A stretch of DNA of 64,000 nt from Gelidibacter maritimus. GTDB lineage: Bacteria > Bacteroidota > Bacteroidia > Flavobacteriales > Flavobacteriaceae. Within the stretch, counting starts at the first letter, position 1; each line of letters opens with the position of its first letter. The DNA lies in NCBI RefSeq assembly GCF_014062315.1, contig NZ_JACGLT010000019.1, positions 1 to 64,000 on the forward strand, written 5' to 3'. Positions 16,527 to 25,930 of the stretch are shown here, piece after piece. A program made the position numbers and the translations under genes. The notes under the pieces were generated by a model. That model did not search any database. It saw only the letters and a program-made list of their open reading frames with translations, and was not told the DNA's origin.

Positions 16527-17384
16527 ATGAGTAAATTGAAAATAGCAGTACAGAAATCAGGTCGTTTGCACGACGATTCCATGAAAATCCTCAAGGACGT
16601 AGGGATTTCAATAGACAATGGTAAAGATCAGCTTAAAGCCTCAGCCAAAAACTTTCCTTTGGAGGTATTTTATCTTCGTAATGGGGATATTCCACAATAT
16701 TTACGCGATGGCGTTGTAGATGCGGCTATTATCGGTGAGAATATTTTGGTGGAAAAAGGCGCAGATATTTCCGTTGTAGAAAAATTAGGTTTCTCCACAT
16801 GTAAAGTGTCCATAGCGGTTCCAAATTCGTTTAAGTATAGCGGTATCAGGGACCTGGATGGCAAACGGATTGCCACATCTTACCCGAATACCGTTCAGAA
16901 GTTTCTGGATCAGCATACCATTGATGCCCAATTGCATATTATCAACGGTTCGGTTGAAATTGCACCAAATATCGGTCTTGCTGATGCTATTGTCGATATC
17001 GTTTCAAGCGGAAGTACCTTGTTTAAGAATAATCTAAAAGAAGTAGAGGTGTTGTTGACATCTGAAGCGGTTTTAGCGGCATCACCTTTGATTTCCGTTG
17101 AGAACGAAGCAGTCTTAAAACGATTGCAATTTCGATTTCAATCGGTACTCAAAGGTCGACAGTCTAAATATGTACTTTTAAATGCACCAAACGATAAACT
17201 TGATAAAATTATAAGCGTTCTCCCTGGAATGCGTAGTCCGACCGTGTTGCCTTTGGCACAAGAGGGTTGGAGCTCCATACACTCGGTCATCAATAAGCAT
17301 GAGTTTTGGGAAGTTATTGACGAATTAAAAGCCAATGGTGCCGAAGGGATTTTAGTTTGCCCTATTGAAAACATGGTTATTTAA
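16527..17384 (+). CDS. hisG: ATP phosphoribosyltransferase HisG (long form)
   Basis: First and feedback-controlled step of histidine synthesis: joins ATP and PRPP to phosphoribosyl-ATP. At 285 residues it is the long form, with a C-terminal regulatory domain (about 215-285) that needs no HisZ partner. Visible landmarks are KSGRLHDDSMKIL near the start, GENILVE and the PRPP-site-like DIVSSGSTL. ATG 16527 was chosen over an in-frame GTG at 16515 that sits inside a hairpin. It is the first gene after the attenuator. Confidence 0.96.
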   Translation: MSKLKIAVQKSGRLHDDSMKILKDVGISIDNGKDQLKASAKNFPLEVFYLRNGDIPQYLRDGVVDAAIIGENILVEKGADISVVEKLGFSTCKVSIAVPNSFKYSGIRDLDGKRIATSYPNTVQKFLDQHTIDAQLHIINGSVEIAPNIGLADAIVDIVSSGSTLFKNNLKEVEVLLTSEAVLAASPLISVENEAVLKRLQFRFQSVLKGRQSKYVLLNAPNDKLDKIISVLPGMRSPTVLPLAQEGWSSIHSVINKHEFWEVIDELKANGAEGILVCPIENMVI

Positions 17385-17429
17385 GTTATATCGTTACTAT
17401 ATATTCGGAAGTATTAAAAATAATTAAGA

Positions 17430-18716
17430 ATGCAAATCATAAAAAACCCAAATAGAGCCTCTTGGTCAGAGCTTATTAAAAGACCAACGCAATCTATTGA
17501 AACCATTGAAGACACCGTTGTTCAGATTTTTGATGATGTGAAAAGAAATGGTGACGTCGCCATCCAAAAATACACTGCGCTTTTTGATGGTATAGATACT
17601 ATAATAACTGAAGCCTCAGAAAATGAAATAAATGCGGCTTCCCAAAATATACCAGAGGAATTAAAAGAAGCCATTAAGATGGCCAAACAGAATATTGAAA
17701 CCTTCCATAGATCGCAAAAAACAGATAAGATTGAAGTTGAAACCATGCCAGGTGTTCAATGCTGGCAGGAAAAACGAGCGATTGAAACAATTGGTCTATA
17801 TATTCCCGGTGGTACTGCCCCTTTGTTCTCTACAGTATTAATGCTTGCTGCCCCAGCACAAATTGCAGGTTGCAAGGAGATAGTCCTTTGTACACCACCA
17901 AATAAGCAGGGCGCTATAGCTGATGAAATTCTATACACTGCACAGTTATGTGGCGTGAGTAAAATTTATAAGGTGGGCGGAATTCAAGCTATTGCTGCCC
18001 TGACCTTTGGAACTGAAACCATCCCTAAAGTTTATAAGATTTTTGGTCCAGGCAATCAATTTGTCACGGTGGCTAAACAATTGGCCACCAAGTACGGGGT
18101 GGCTATCGATATGCCTGCCGGCCCAAGTGAGCTGTTGGTTTATGCTGATGATGGGGCGAATGCTGCCTACGTGGCCTCTGACTTACTGAGCCAAGCGGAA
18201 CATGGAGCCGATAGCCAAGTGATCCTCGTTTCAAATTCGGAAGCCTTAATATCAAAAGTGGAAATTCAAATCGCAGAGCAAATTGCCGATTTGCCCAGGA
18301 ATGAAATCGCGAAAAAGGCCATTGAGAATTCGAAGTTGATCTATATTCCAAACAGTCAAGAAGCTTTAGAATTCATAAACGATTATGGTCCGGAACATTT
18401 TATTGTATGTGCAAAGAACGAATCGCACTTTGTATCGGGCATTACAAATGCGGGCTCTGTTTTTATTGGGGACTATACACCGGAAAGTGCTGGTGACTAC
18501 GCTTCCGGGACCAATCATACCTTGCCAACCAATGGCTTCAGTAAAGCTTATTCAGGCGTTAACTTGGATAGCTTTATGAAAAGCATGACCTTTCAGAAAA
18601 TAACCAAACAAGGGCTGCGGAATATTGGAACCACCATAGAACTGATGGCTGCAGCCGAAGGTTTGCAAGCTCATAAAAACGCCGTATCCATCCGATTAAA
18701 AGACATCAACTCATGA
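17430..18716 (+). CDS. hisD: Histidinol dehydrogenase HisD
   Basis: Zinc enzyme for the last two oxidations, histidinol to histidine. The 428-residue protein shows GLYIPGGTAPLFSTVLML, KVGGIQAIAALTFGTE, IFGPGNQFV, the metal-site region AEHGADSQVIL, YGPEHFIV and the C-terminal ASGTNHTLPTNG. The length matches the family. The gene overlaps hisC by four bases (ATGA), so translation is coupled. Confidence 0.97.
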   Translation: MQIIKNPNRASWSELIKRPTQSIETIEDTVVQIFDDVKRNGDVAIQKYTALFDGIDTIITEASENEINAASQNIPEELKEAIKMAKQNIETFHRSQKTDKIEVETMPGVQCWQEKRAIETIGLYIPGGTAPLFSTVLMLAAPAQIAGCKEIVLCTPPNKQGAIADEILYTAQLCGVSKIYKVGGIQAIAALTFGTETIPKVYKIFGPGNQFVTVAKQLATKYGVAIDMPAGPSELLVYADDGANAAYVASDLLSQAEHGADSQVILVSNSEALISKVEIQIAEQIADLPRNEIAKKAIENSKLIYIPNSQEALEFINDYGPEHFIVCAKNESHFVSGITNAGSVFIGDYTPESAGDYASGTNHTLPTNGFSKAYSGVNLDSFMKSMTFQKITKQGLRNIGTTIELMAAAEGLQAHKNAVSIRLKDINS

Positions 18717-19750
18717 CCATTCAAAATCTAATAAGACCTGCTATAAAAGCCTTGAAACCATATTCTTCAGCGCGTGATGAATTCCAGGGCAATACTGACA
18801 ATTTAACTTTTCTTGATGCGAATGAAAATCCGTTTGACAATGGGGTCAATCGTTACCCTGACCCACAACAAGGCAAATTAAAAGCCTTGATTTCTCAAAT
18901 AAAAGATGTTCCAACAGAAAATATTCTATTAGGGAATGGCAGTGATGAAGTTTTGGATTTGCTCATCAGAATGTTCTGTGAGCCCAATCAAGATAATATT
19001 CTGATTCTTCCACCCACCTATGGCATGTACGAAGTATTGGCTAATGTTAATGCGGTAGAAACCCTTAAAATCAATCTTTCGGAAGAAACTTTCCAACCTA
19101 AGACTGAGGAGATATTAGCGGTTGCCAATGCAAACAGTAAAATTCTGTTCTTATGCTCGCCCAATAACCCCTCTGGCAACAACCTTGAAACCTTATCAAT
19201 AGAGTTGCTATTGAAAAACTTTAAGGGTATTGTGGTAATTGATGAGGCCTATATCGATTTTTCAACTGAAGAAAGTTGGCTTTCAAGATTGAACGAATTC
19301 CCAAATCTTGTGGTGACCCAAACCTTGTCAAAGGCTTTCGGAATGGCAGGGATTCGTTTGGGAATGTGTTTTGCTTCTGCAGAAATAATAGCCACTTTAA
19401 ACAAAATAAAACCGCCTTACAATATTAACCAACTGACCCAGGAAAAAGCCATTGAAGGTCTCCGTGATAGAGGTCGTATAAAATCTCAAATTGACTGTCT
19501 TACAGAACAAAGGAACGCTTTAGTTAAAGTGTTAAAAGAGGTGAAGTTTGTTAAAATAATCTATCCATCTGAAGCTAATTTTATTATGGTTAAGGTAGAT
19601 GATGCCAATAAGCGTTATCAGCAATTAATTGAAAATGGTATTGTCATTCGCAATAGAACAACACAACCCTTATGTGAAAATTGTTTACGTCTTACCGTTG
19701 GAACCGTAGAAGAAAATAAGAAACTCATTGAAAATTTAAAAAAACTATAA
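18713..19750 (+). CDS. hisC: Histidinol-phosphate aminotransferase HisC
   Basis: PLP enzyme converting imidazole-acetol phosphate and glutamate to histidinol phosphate. The 345-residue protein has the NENPFDN start region, GNGSDEVLDLLI, CSPNNPSGN, VIDEAYIDF and the PLP-binding Lys in TLSKAFGMAGIRLG. It starts inside the end of hisD and is followed after 12 bases by hisB. Confidence 0.96.
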   Translation: MTIQNLIRPAIKALKPYSSARDEFQGNTDNLTFLDANENPFDNGVNRYPDPQQGKLKALISQIKDVPTENILLGNGSDEVLDLLIRMFCEPNQDNILILPPTYGMYEVLANVNAVETLKINLSEETFQPKTEEILAVANANSKILFLCSPNNPSGNNLETLSIELLLKNFKGIVVIDEAYIDFSTEESWLSRLNEFPNLVVTQTLSKAFGMAGIRLGMCFASAEIIATLNKIKPPYNINQLTQEKAIEGLRDRGRIKSQIDCLTEQRNALVKVLKEVKFVKIIYPSEANFIMVKVDDANKRYQQLIENGIVIRNRTTQPLCENCLRLTVGTVEENKKLIENLKKL

Positions 19751-19762
19751 AGATTGAACCTG

Positions 19763-20887
19763 ATGAAAAAAGTATTATTTATTGATCGTGATGGCACCAT
19801 CATTATTGAACCGAAAGATTATCAAATTGATAGTTTTGATAAGCTTTTGTTCTATCCCAAAGTATTTAAATATTTGGGGAAAATTGCGAAAGAATTGGAT
19901 TATGAAATCGTTATGGTGACCAATCAAGATGGTTTGGGAACAGACTCATTTCCAGAAGACACCTTTTGGCCAGTGCACAATTTTATGTTAGAAACATTCA
20001 AGTCTGAAGGCATTGAGTTTAAGGAACAATTTATTGATAGAACATTTGATGAGGACAATGCAGATACACGCAAGCCCAGAACGGGTTTATTGAAACAATA
20101 CTTTTCTTATGCCTATAATTTGGAAAACTCGTTCGTTATTGGCGACCGACTGACGGATGTTGAGCTGGCAAAAAACTTAGGCTCTAAAGCGATATTTATA
20201 AACAATCCCAATTCTGATTTTATTGATGCCGATCAGGAGGCACTGAACGATTATATTGCGTTGGAAACTAAAGATTGGAAGGAGATTTACAGCTTTTTAA
20301 AAACTGAAGATCGGACCGCCAGTCTTGAGCGCAATACCAATGAAACCGAAATCGCCATCAATTTAAACCTTGACGGAACAGGAATAAGCAACATTAGTAC
20401 AGGGATTGCTTTTTTTGATCACATGTTGGACCAAATAGCGCGACATGGCCAATTGGATTTGGATATTAAGGTAAAGGGCGATTTGGAGGTGGATGAACAC
20501 CATACTATAGAAGATACGGGGATTGCTTTGGGCGAAGTGTTTGCCAAGGCTTTAGGCAATAAGTTGGGAGTAGAGCGTTACGGTTTTTGTTTGCCAATGG
20601 ACGATTGCTTAGCACAAGTGGCCATTGATTTTGGAGGTAGGAATTGGTTGGTATGGGATGCAGAATTTAAACGGGAAATGATCGGAAAGATGCCAACGGA
20701 AATGTTCTTTCACTTTTTTAAATCGTTTACCGATGGTGCCAGATGCAACTTGAATATCAAGGCAGAAGGTGACAATGAACACCATAAGATTGAAGCCATT
20801 TTCAAAGCGTTCGCAAAATCCATAAAGATGGCCATTAAGCGTGATCTGGAAAAAATGATTTTACCATCGACAAAAGGATTATTGTAG
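19763..20887 (+). CDS. hisB: Bifunctional histidinol-phosphatase / IGP dehydratase HisB
   Basis: Two-domain enzyme. The N-terminal HAD phosphatase (about residues 1-165) has DRDGTI with the nucleophile Asp, VTNQDG and [11 protein letters not shown]. The C-terminal imidazoleglycerol-phosphate dehydratase (about 180-374) has [27 protein letters not shown] and [13 protein letters not shown] with the manganese-binding His clusters. It covers steps 7 and 9 of the pathway. ATG 19763 fits the family start [11 protein letters not shown]; a TTG nine bases earlier is in frame. Confidence 0.96.
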   Translation: MKKVLFIDRDGTIIIEPKDYQIDSFDKLLFYPKVFKYLGKIAKELDYEIVMVTNQDGLGTDSFPEDTFWPVHNFMLETFKSEGIEFKEQFIDRTFDEDNADTRKPRTGLLKQYFSYAYNLENSFVIGDRLTDVELAKNLGSKAIFINNPNSDFIDADQEALNDYIALETKDWKEIYSFLKTEDRTASLERNTNETEIAINLNLDGTGISNISTGIAFFDHMLDQIARHGQLDLDIKVKGDLEVDEHHTIEDTGIALGEVFAKALGNKLGVERYGFCLPMDDCLAQVAIDFGGRNWLVWDAEFKREMIGKMPTEMFFHFFKSFTDGARCNLNIKAEGDNEHHKIEAIFKAFAKSIKMAIKRDLEKMILPSTKGLL

Positions 20888-20955
20888 AAGTCTCAACTTT
20901 CAAATGCCAAGTCTAATTGATTGAATTTAGTATTTGAATCTTTAAATTATTGGTC

Positions 20956-21537
20956 ATGAATATTGTATTAATAGACTATGGCGCAGGCAATACCAAAAGT
21001 GTTCAATTTGCATGTAATCGCTTGGGTTACGATCCTATAGTGAGTAGTCGGGCAGAAATCATTAAGGCAGCTGATAAGGTCATTTTTCCCGGTGTTGGCC
21101 ACGCCAGCAATGCAATGTCAAGACTTCAAACATCTGGATTGGATCTTTTAATTCCGACCTTGAAACAACCCGTATTAGGTATATGTTTAGGCATGCAATT
21201 ACTGTGTAATGCCACCGAAGAAGGTGCCACCAAAGGCTTGGGCATTTTTGATGTTCAGGTAAAACGGTTTTCAGACGAAGTAAAAGTCCCACAAATGGGT
21301 TGGAATAAGATTTCCAATTTAAAAACAAATTTATTTATGGGTCTTAGAAATAATGCCTATATGTATCTTGTGCACAGTTATTATGCAGAATTGTGTGATG
21401 ATACTATAGCGCAAACCCATTACGGGGTGACATATAGTTCTGCATTAAAGAAAAATAATTTTTATGGCGTCCAATTCCATCCTGAAAAGAGCAGTTTGGA
21501 GGGTGAGCATGTGTTGAGAAATTTCCTCAATTTATGA
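20956..21537 (+). CDS. hisH: Imidazole glycerol phosphate synthase, glutaminase HisH
   Basis: Class I glutamine amidotransferase that feeds ammonia to HisF. The 193-residue protein shows IDYGAGNTKS, the oxyanion-strand FPGVGHA, the nucleophile Cys in LGICLGMQLL and the His/Glu pair in QFHPEKS. ATG 20956 gives the normal start MNIVLIDYG; a TTG six bases upstream is in frame. It sits between hisB and hisA in standard operon order. Confidence 0.96.
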   Translation: MNIVLIDYGAGNTKSVQFACNRLGYDPIVSSRAEIIKAADKVIFPGVGHASNAMSRLQTSGLDLLIPTLKQPVLGICLGMQLLCNATEEGATKGLGIFDVQVKRFSDEVKVPQMGWNKISNLKTNLFMGLRNNAYMYLVHSYYAELCDDTIAQTHYGVTYSSALKKNNFYGVQFHPEKSSLEGEHVLRNFLNL

Positions 21538-21579
21538 AACCGTCAATGAAAAATCAATAATTGTAAATCGTAAAATATT

Positions 21580-22314
21580 ATGAGGATTATTCCAGCAATA
21601 GATATTATAGATGGCAAATGTGTGCGTTTGACCAAAGGTGATTATAACACCAAAAAGATATATAACGAAAACCCTTTAGAAGTTGCCAAGCAGTTTGAGG
21701 CTGCCGGAATTGAATATTTGCATTTGGTCGATTTGGATGGTGCCAAGGCAAAACATATCGTTAATTATAAAATCTTGGAGCAGATAGCTTCAAAAACAAA
21801 CTTGAAGATTGATTTTGGTGGAGGTCTAAAGTCAGATGAAGACCTTCATATTGCTTTCAATTCAGGGGCCAAACAAATTACTGGTGGCAGTATTGCGGTC
21901 AACGATTACCAGATGTTTGAGTCGTGGTTGGAGAAGTATGGCTCAACCAAAATTATTTTAGGTGCTGATTGTATGGACCGAAAAATTGCGATAAGTGGTT
22001 GGCAAGAGCAAAGTAGCTTAGAAGTGATTCCTTTTATAAAAAACTATCAAAGAAAAAATGTGCAATACGTTATCTGTACTGATATTTCAAAAGATGGGAT
22101 GCTAGAAGGACCGTCATTTGATCTGTATCGAGAAATTATAGAAGAGTGTTCAAACAGCAGTACTGATCAATCTATAAAGCTGATTGCATCTGGAGGTATA
22201 TCGCAAATTGATGAACTGCCAAAACTAAAGGATTTAGGCTGTGAAGGGGTTATTATTGGTAAGGCCATTTATGAAAACAGGATCAGCTTAAAAGAATTGG
22301 AAGAATTTTATTAG
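21580..22314 (+). CDS. hisA: Phosphoribosylformimino-AICAR-P isomerase HisA
   Basis: TIM-barrel Amadori isomerase of step 4. The 244-residue protein starts [20 protein letters not shown], with the catalytic-type Asp in PAIDI, and shows [36 protein letters not shown] (second catalytic Asp) and ASGGIS with a phosphate-binding loop. It is a paralogue of HisF. A 205-base gap with a hairpin separates it from hisF. Confidence 0.96.
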   Translation: MRIIPAIDIIDGKCVRLTKGDYNTKKIYNENPLEVAKQFEAAGIEYLHLVDLDGAKAKHIVNYKILEQIASKTNLKIDFGGGLKSDEDLHIAFNSGAKQITGGSIAVNDYQMFESWLEKYGSTKIILGADCMDRKIAISGWQEQSSLEVIPFIKNYQRKNVQYVICTDISKDGMLEGPSFDLYREIIEECSNSSTDQSIKLIASGGISQIDELPKLKDLGCEGVIIGKAIYENRISLKELEEFY

Positions 22315-22324
22315 TGACAGTCTT

Positions 22325-22356
22325 TTTTGAAGAAACTGCAAAACAATTCTTCAAAA
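22325..22356 (+). other. Intra-operon hairpin between hisA and hisF
   Basis: TTTTGAAGAA (22325-22334) pairs perfectly with TTCTTCAAAA (22347-22356) over a 12-base loop. No T run follows, so it is not a classical terminator. The hisA-hisF gap (22315-22519) is the longest inside the operon; the hairpin may affect processing or relative expression, which is inference. Confidence 0.45.
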
Positions 22357-22519
22357 CAGAGGGTTGAACTAATCCGGCTTAAGATAATTATTGGAATAAC
22401 GAAATCTTGGACAGCAACGAATGCGAAGTTGCAAGGCAATTTTTATATAAGTTTGAAATTATAAAATCATTACATAACTAATTTACATTAATTAAAACGC
22501 TGCAATTGTAGCAAATACT

Positions 22520-23275
22520 ATGCTCACAAAACGAATCATACCTTGTTTAGATATAAAAAACGGTCGCACTGTTAAAGGTGTAAATTTTGTTAACCTTATT
22601 GACGCTGGAGATCCTGTTGCACTGGCAAAGCAATATGCTGAAAAAGGTGCGGATGAATTGGTGTTTCTTGATATTTCAGCCACTTTAGAAGGGCGTAAAA
22701 CCACATTGGAGATGGTTCTTAAAGTTGCAGAACAGGTTAATATTCCATTTACAGTCGGCGGTGGTATTTCGTCAGTAGAAGATGTTGATCTTCTCCTAAA
22801 GTCTGGTGCAGATAAGGTCTCGATCAATTCTTCTGCCGTAAAACGTCCAGAACTTATTAACGAACTTGCCGATAAATTTGGGAGCCAGTGTGTGGTGGTT
22901 GCCATTGACGCTAAACAAATAGACAATCAGTGGATTGTACATTTGGCTGGTGGTAGTATTCCAACCGAATTGGATTTATTTGAATGGGCTAAAGAGGTTG
23001 AAACTCGTGGTGCCGGCGAAATATTATTTACCTCCATGGATCATGATGGTACAAAAGATGGATTTGCCAATGAATCACTTTCGAAATTGTCAACCACCTT
23101 GAATATTCCGATTATTGCTTCTGGTGGCGCAGGTACTATTCAGCATTTTGTAGACACTTTTCAGATTGGAAAATCGGATGCTGCGCTTGCGGCCAGTGTA
23201 TTTCATTTTGGTGAAATCGAAATCGAAGATTTGAAAGAAGCACTAAAGAAAAATAATATTGAAGTAAGAATTTAA
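22520..23275 (+). CDS. hisF: Imidazole glycerol phosphate synthase, cyclase HisF
   Basis: TIM-barrel cyclase that, with HisH, makes imidazole-glycerol phosphate and AICAR. The 251-residue protein begins [20 protein letters not shown] with the catalytic Asp in CLDI, and shows [37 protein letters not shown] with the second Asp, and ASGGAGT. The length is standard. Confidence 0.97.
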   Translation: MLTKRIIPCLDIKNGRTVKGVNFVNLIDAGDPVALAKQYAEKGADELVFLDISATLEGRKTTLEMVLKVAEQVNIPFTVGGGISSVEDVDLLLKSGADKVSINSSAVKRPELINELADKFGSQCVVVAIDAKQIDNQWIVHLAGGSIPTELDLFEWAKEVETRGAGEILFTSMDHDGTKDGFANESLSKLSTTLNIPIIASGGAGTIQHFVDTFQIGKSDAALAASVFHFGEIEIEDLKEALKKNNIEVRI

Positions 23276-23372
23276 GACTTGAACTCAAAATGTCCTTCCA
23301 AAGAATAGGCGTTGTGATGTTTTTTAGAGAAGCTCTATTAAATATTAAGAAGTCGTACAAAACAAAATAACA

Positions 23373-23966
23373 ATGAACTTAAAATTTAATTCAGAAGGTT
23401 TAATTCCTGCCATTATTCAAGATGCCACTACTAAAAATGTCCTGATGTTAGGCTATATGAATGAAGAGGCGTTTCAGAAAACCCAGGAAACCAAAAAAGT
23501 GACGTTTTATAGCAGAAGCAAGCAACGTTTATGGACTAAAGGTGAAGAGAGTGGTAATTTTTTGAATTTGGTAGATGTTAAGGTGGACTGTGATGATGAC
23601 ACACTATTGGTACAGGTGGATCCGGTAGGCCCAACCTGTCATAAAGGATCGGACACTTGTTGGGGTGAGGATAATTCGTCCAATTTTGGATTCATTTCCA
23701 AATTGGAACAGACCATACTGGAACGTCGTTCAAACGCAAAACCTGAGGACTCTTATGTTGCCTCACTTTTCTCAAAAGGCATCAACAAATTGGCTCAAAA
23801 GCTAGGCGAGGAGGCGGTGGAAGTCGTCATTGAAGCCAAAGATAATAACAATGAGCTATTTTTGAACGAGAGTGCCGATTTACTATTTCATTACCTAATG
23901 CTACTTCAGGCCAAAGGCTTTACATTGGAGGCTATTGAATCCGTTCTTAAAAATCGGGAAAAATAA
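23373..23966 (+). CDS. hisIE: Bifunctional PR-AMP cyclohydrolase / PR-ATP pyrophosphatase HisIE
   Basis: Fusion of HisI (about residues 1-105) and HisE (about 110-197), steps 3 and 2. HisI shows LMLGYMNEEAF, FYSRSKQRLWTKGEESGN, the metal-binding region DCDDDTLLVQV and GPTCHKGSDTCW. HisE shows KLAQKLGEEAVEVVIEAKD and ESADLLFHYLMLL. It is the last gene of the operon; no strong terminator was seen in the 136 bases that follow. Confidence 0.96.
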   Translation: MNLKFNSEGLIPAIIQDATTKNVLMLGYMNEEAFQKTQETKKVTFYSRSKQRLWTKGEESGNFLNLVDVKVDCDDDTLLVQVDPVGPTCHKGSDTCWGEDNSSNFGFISKLEQTILERRSNAKPEDSYVASLFSKGINKLAQKLGEEAVEVVIEAKDNNNELFLNESADLLFHYLMLLQAKGFTLEAIESVLKNREK

Positions 23967-24102
23967 TAGGACTCAATTTTTACTCAAAATAGTTTAATTG
24001 ACAAAAGTTAATTAATATCTGAATGCTTAGTTGCCAAATGAAACTTGAAAGATGTTTTCCAACTAATTCTTAAATTCGTTCAATTGTCAATAACTTTGAG
24101 AA

Positions 24103-24894
24103 ATGGATAAAAATTATTTTTACCTTATTACCATTCAATATTTGGGTTTTCGCTATCACGGTTGGCAAAAACAGCCCAATTTAAAAACGGTGCATTTGGT
24201 AATTGACAAAACGCTAAATTATGTCTTTAAAGGGGATAAGAAGTTTAAAAGCTTAGCCGCTGGTAGGACTGATGCTATGGTGTCTGCCAATGAAACAGCA
24301 TTTGAATTATTTATGGAAGACCCTATTGAAGACTTTGTTGGGTTTCTCGAACAATTCAACTATTATCTACCTCAGGATGTCCGTGCATTGGCGATGAGAG
24401 CAGTGGACAAGGATTTTAATGTCATCCAAAATGCGAAGCTTAAAGAATATGTTTACCTGTTTGCCCATGGTCAAAAATCGCACCCATTCTGCGCTTCCAT
24501 AATGACCACTTTTAGAGATGTCTTGGATATTGAGCTGATGAAAAAAGGTGCCAAACTTTATGAAGGCACACATAATTTCAAGGCCTTCTGTTCAAGAGTT
24601 TCTGAAAAAGGGATGTATCAGAGAACGATTGATTCTTGTGAGATCATCGAAAATACTATGTTTAATGCTAATTTTTTTCCCAAAGAATCCTTTCTGTTCA
24701 AAGTTAAGGCTGAGGGCTTTGGGTATAATCAAATTAGAGGTATGATGGGTAGCCTTGTTAGGCTCGGCAAAAATGATTTTACCTTAGATGATATTGCAAA
24801 AAGTCTATTACCAGATAGTACAGCTGTTATGGAATATATTGCACCAGCCTCCGGGCTGATATTGAACACCTTGGAATTTGATTATGAGGTATAA
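24103..24894 (+). CDS. TruA-family tRNA pseudouridine synthase-like protein
   Basis: A 263-residue TruA-fold protein: YLITIQYLGFRYHGWQKQPN near the start, the catalytic Asp in AAGRTDAMVSA (about residue 53), a TFRD segment and FKVKAEGFGYNQIRGMMGSL at the C-terminus. Standard TruA has GRTDAGVHA; here the residues after the catalytic Asp are AMVSA, so substrate choice may differ from the classical positions 38-40. It follows the his operon but has its own 136-base leader. Activity as a pseudouridine synthase is likely, the target uncertain. Confidence 0.8.
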   Translation: MDKNYFYLITIQYLGFRYHGWQKQPNLKTVHLVIDKTLNYVFKGDKKFKSLAAGRTDAMVSANETAFELFMEDPIEDFVGFLEQFNYYLPQDVRALAMRAVDKDFNVIQNAKLKEYVYLFAHGQKSHPFCASIMTTFRDVLDIELMKKGAKLYEGTHNFKAFCSRVSEKGMYQRTIDSCEIIENTMFNANFFPKESFLFKVKAEGFGYNQIRGMMGSLVRLGKNDFTLDDIAKSLLPDSTAVMEYIAPASGLILNTLEFDYEV

Positions 24895-24991
24895 CACAAC
24901 ATAGACTATGTGCTAATTCTAAAATATTTATATCAAAGAATTTACGCTCAAAAACTTCCCAGGATGTATCTTGAACACTTTAGAATGTAAG

Positions 24992-25411
24992 CTATATCAG
25001 CCATTTTCTTGCAATGGCACGTTTTGAAAACCATACCAAAAATACCGCGATTACTATGCTAGTTAGCGGCAAAAAGATATCTCTTGGATTGATCTCCGTC
25101 AATACATAAAATTGTTGGGCACCCACTGCAAGAAAAGAAATGATAAATAAGGTGTAGGCCCAACGTTTACGGAGCAACCAAGAAATTGCTGCAAACAAGC
25201 CAGCAAATACAGCGATAGCAAATATGGAAACATACCATATTGGAAGATCGTCATATAGGTTATGTTGTGCTTGAGAAAACTGTGTGCGTTGCTCTGTGGT
25301 AACAAAGGCTTGCATAACATAATTATACACGCCAAAGAGGTTCCAAAGCAAGGCTATGATGCCCACAATCCAAAAGTAAACAGGTGGTTTCTTAGAAGAA
25401 GTTAAATTCAT
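24992..25411 (-). CDS. Hypothetical four-helix membrane protein
   Basis: A 139-residue protein with hydrophobic segments at about 11-33, 58-80, 86-104 and 110-130. Similar flavobacterial proteins are sometimes labelled as sugar transporters, but the length and sequence give no real support for transport. No conserved catalytic residue stands out. It is a single gene pointing towards the end of the TruA-like gene. Confidence 0.65.
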   Translation of the reverse strand: MNLTSSKKPPVYFWIVGIIALLWNLFGVYNYVMQAFVTTEQRTQFSQAQHNLYDDLPIWYVSIFAIAVFAGLFAAISWLLRKRWAYTLFIISFLAVGAQQFYVLTEINPRDIFLPLTSIVIAVFLVWFSKRAIARKWLI

Positions 25412-25500
25412 AAATTGTTGGTATTTGAAGGTTAAAGACGCAACAATTTATGAATTATTTATTTATTAACAGTCATGTAACAGGACTTTGGTAGAAAGTT

Positions 25501-25728
25501 TTAGTTTTCGTCTACCACATGAAGTACGGGCGTTTTATTCACCCATTTACCATTTTTGGATTCTCCTAAGATGTACACTTCCTTGGTCTGTTCGTATTCT
25601 TTGATGGTACGAAGCATATGCTCTTTGGTATCTCTATGGATTTTAATCCCTGTTGCTTTACCTTTGTTTCTAATTTCTATATAGAAGCCGTCTCTAAATT
25701 TGATCGGTCTTGTAGGTGGTCTTCCCAT
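25501..25728 (-). CDS. Conserved flavobacterial hypothetical protein (75 aa)
   Basis: Small, basic, soluble protein beginning MGRPPTRPIKFRDGFYIEIR and containing GIKIHRDTKEHMLRTIKEY. The N-terminal GRPP block looks like a short nucleic-acid-contacting arm, but this is inference. Small proteins with this start recur in flavobacterial genomes without assigned function. No operon partner: the gene upstream is divergent and the one downstream is a membrane protein 90 bases away. Confidence 0.65.
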   Translation of the reverse strand: MGRPPTRPIKFRDGFYIEIRNKGKATGIKIHRDTKEHMLRTIKEYEQTKEVYILGESKNGKWVNKTPVLHVVDEN

Positions 25729-25930
25729 TTATTTAAACTATTTGAAGGGTTTAATTCGCATATTAAACAAAATTATGTCAAAAAGCAAGCCCTTAATTAA
25801 ACTTTTCAAAGATAGAATGCTTTTACCTTATTTACCCTATAGCTTGATAGTAATTTTATATTCTTTAATTGAGCCGTGCTATATAAAAAAGTTTTATTTT
25901 TAAAGCATTGATGGCCACAAGAAGACTTGA

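Noticed and set aside
24992-25411. Sugar transporter
   Set aside because: Only four helices and 139 residues with no transporter motif; called as a hypothetical membrane protein.
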